Part shown: positions 5,423 through 6,308 of the stretch, in pieces
Layout: each line of letters opens with the position of its first letter
Numbering within the stretch: position 1 is the stretch's first letter
Assembly: GCA_027053135.1 (NCBI GenBank)
Contig: JALUEA010000008.1
Location: forward strand, 1-6,308
Source: Candidatus Altimarinota bacterium
GTDB lineage: Bacteria > Patescibacteriota > Gracilibacteria > CAIRYL01
Direction: 5' to 3'
DNA length: 6,308 nt
The notes under the pieces: generated by a model
Databases searched by the model: none
What the model saw: only the letters and a program-made list of their open reading frames with translations
Told to the model about the DNA's origin: nothing
Made by a program: the position numbers and the translations under genes

Positions 5423-6308
5423 ATGCGAATTGTACAGTATACAACACTTTTATTCTTCTTTCTTCTTCCTTTTCATGCACTTGGTGTTACCTATATAAAT
5501 AGTTTATTTTTTGATTTTACCAGTGCTGCTCCGTTTTTTTTAAGTGGATGGAAAGAAATTATACTCGTATTTTTCTTCATAAATGCTGCTATTTGGTTAT
5601 TTCACCATTTTAGAGAAACACAAAAACAATTTGATTATATTGATGTTTTTATTATTTTATTTTCTCTTATTGGACTTCTTATTGGTATCTGGAAATACAA
5701 CCCTTCTCTTGGAATTATGCCAACTATTTTAGGAATAAAATACGATTTCTTTTTTCTATGGGTATTATTTTGTTTTAAACACTTACCGGTATTTACGAAC
5801 AATACCTTCTTAAAAAAGTTACGAATTACCATTCTCATTTCTGGAATTTTTGTTATTGCATTTGCATACCTCCAATACTTTTCAGATGCAAACTTTTTAA
5901 TTCAATTTGGATATTTCGATGCTCCAAGTGTCGATACCATAGAAAAACCAGCAAGTTTTTGCCAATTAATAGAAAATACAAATCAATGCCGAATTCAATC
6001 TACTTTTGCAGGTCCAATTCGATTTGCTGGATTTCTCGTATTTCTCACTGGAATTCTTGCAAGTTTTCTTCTCCAAAAAAAACATGTATTTCACAGTGAA
6101 TATAAATACTACAAATCCTATCCTAAAACATTTAAAACACTCAATTTTTTTCTCTACATCATATATATACTACTTTTGAGTAGTATTCTATTTATTATGT
6201 ATAAAACATATTCTCGAGGTGCTTGGATTGCTGAAATAATACTCATTATCACAACTATTATGATGTATAAAAAAATAAAAATTACAAAAATAATACACTC
6301 TTTTTTAT
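5423..6308 (+). CDS. O-antigen ligase/polymerase family membrane protein (WaaL/Wzy-like), 3' end beyond the window
   Basis: Members of this integral membrane family transfer or polymerise lipid-linked glycans on the outer side of the cytoplasmic membrane. The visible 295 residues contain about eight hydrophobic segments (roughly 5-25, 45-62, 72-92, 105-120, 133-152, 201-218, 241-260, 268-282). Between the fifth and sixth lies a polar loop ending in R-x-x-STFAGPIRFAGFL (190-205), matching the family's R...GPN-type motif. YSRGAW (263-268) is the hallmark S-R-G/S-A-W motif of the Wzy_C/O-antigen ligase domain. The large catalytic loop that normally follows is outside the window. The frame opens at ATG 5423, with an in-frame TAA at 5408 excluding an earlier start; no Shine-Dalgarno is visible. 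Two cysteines (C180, C189) in the polar loop could form a disulfide. Its glycan substrate cannot be told from sequence; in a CPR-like cell a surface or S-layer glycan is as likely as lipopolysaccharide. Confidence 0.8.
   Translation, partial: MRIVQYTTLLFFFLLPFHALGVTYINSLFFDFTSAAPFFLSGWKEIILVFFFINAAIWLFHHFRETQKQFDYIDVFIILFSLIGLLIGIWKYNPSLGIMPTILGIKYDFFFLWVLFCFKHLPVFTNNTFLKKLRITILISGIFVIAFAYLQYFSDANFLIQFGYFDAPSVDTIEKPASFCQLIENTNQCRIQSTFAGPIRFAGFLVFLTGILASFLLQKKHVFHSEYKYYKSYPKTFKTLNFFLYIIYILLLSSILFIMYKTYSRGAWIAEIILIITTIMMYKKIKITKIIHSFL

Noticed and set aside
5111..5498. Long open frames over rpmA on the minus strand and in another plus frame
   Set aside because: They overlap the certain bL27 gene and the terminator; their Phe/Ser/Lys-rich composition is what A/T-rich shadows give.
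5635..5838. Minus-strand 67-codon open frame
   Set aside because: It is antisense to the O-antigen-ligase-like coding frame, which carries the recognisable family motifs.
27..6308. Genetic code 25 (UGA = Gly) for the whole window
   Set aside because: Six clear genes read through under the standard code, with no internal TGA among about 110 glycines; only the murD2 end is suggestive, so it is kept as a question rather than adopted.

Overview
The window is A/T-rich bacterial chromosome and holds ordinary housekeeping genes, with no phage, transposon or CRISPR signature. The genes are compact and mostly lack Shine-Dalgarno sequences. nusA is short and has no acidic C-terminal repeats, and rpmA and nusA stand apart from their usual partners. 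Arginine is written largely with CGA. Together these features suggest a streamlined lineage such as Patescibacteria (CPR), perhaps near Peregrinibacteria or Gracilibacteria. That placement is inference from style, not from a marker tree.

Minus strand, read right to left: a possible 52-residue one-helix membrane peptide (4816-4974) comes first. It is followed by nusA (3631-4764), a SufC-type Fe-S assembly ATPase (2838-3602), murL (1341-2822) and murD2 (27-1319). The last four have gaps of 28, 15 and 21 bases and look like one operon. An in-frame ATG three bases after the murD2 stop may start another gene off the left edge.

Plus strand: rpmA (ribosomal protein L27, 5024-5308) is followed by a strong intrinsic terminator (5334-5369). 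A polytopic O-antigen-ligase-family protein then starts at 5423 and runs off the right edge. The 259-base divergent interval between nusA and rpmA (4765-5023) has an A/T-only rim around a more G+C-rich core. That core holds the small ORF on the minus strand and several hairpins on either strand.

The main discovery is the murL-murD2 pair. In the Xanthomonas type pathway, MurD2 adds L-glutamate (not D-glutamate) to UDP-MurNAc-L-Ala, and the ATP-dependent epimerase MurL then inverts that residue. This makes peptidoglycan precursor without free D-glutamate or glutamate racemase. Here the pair is intact in gene order, but the MurD2 frame ends in TGA exactly where the conserved C-terminal glycine should be. 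It therefore either lost the last ~30 residues, including glutamate-binding positions, or UGA is read through. UGA as glycine is otherwise unsupported: about 110 glycines in the window use none.
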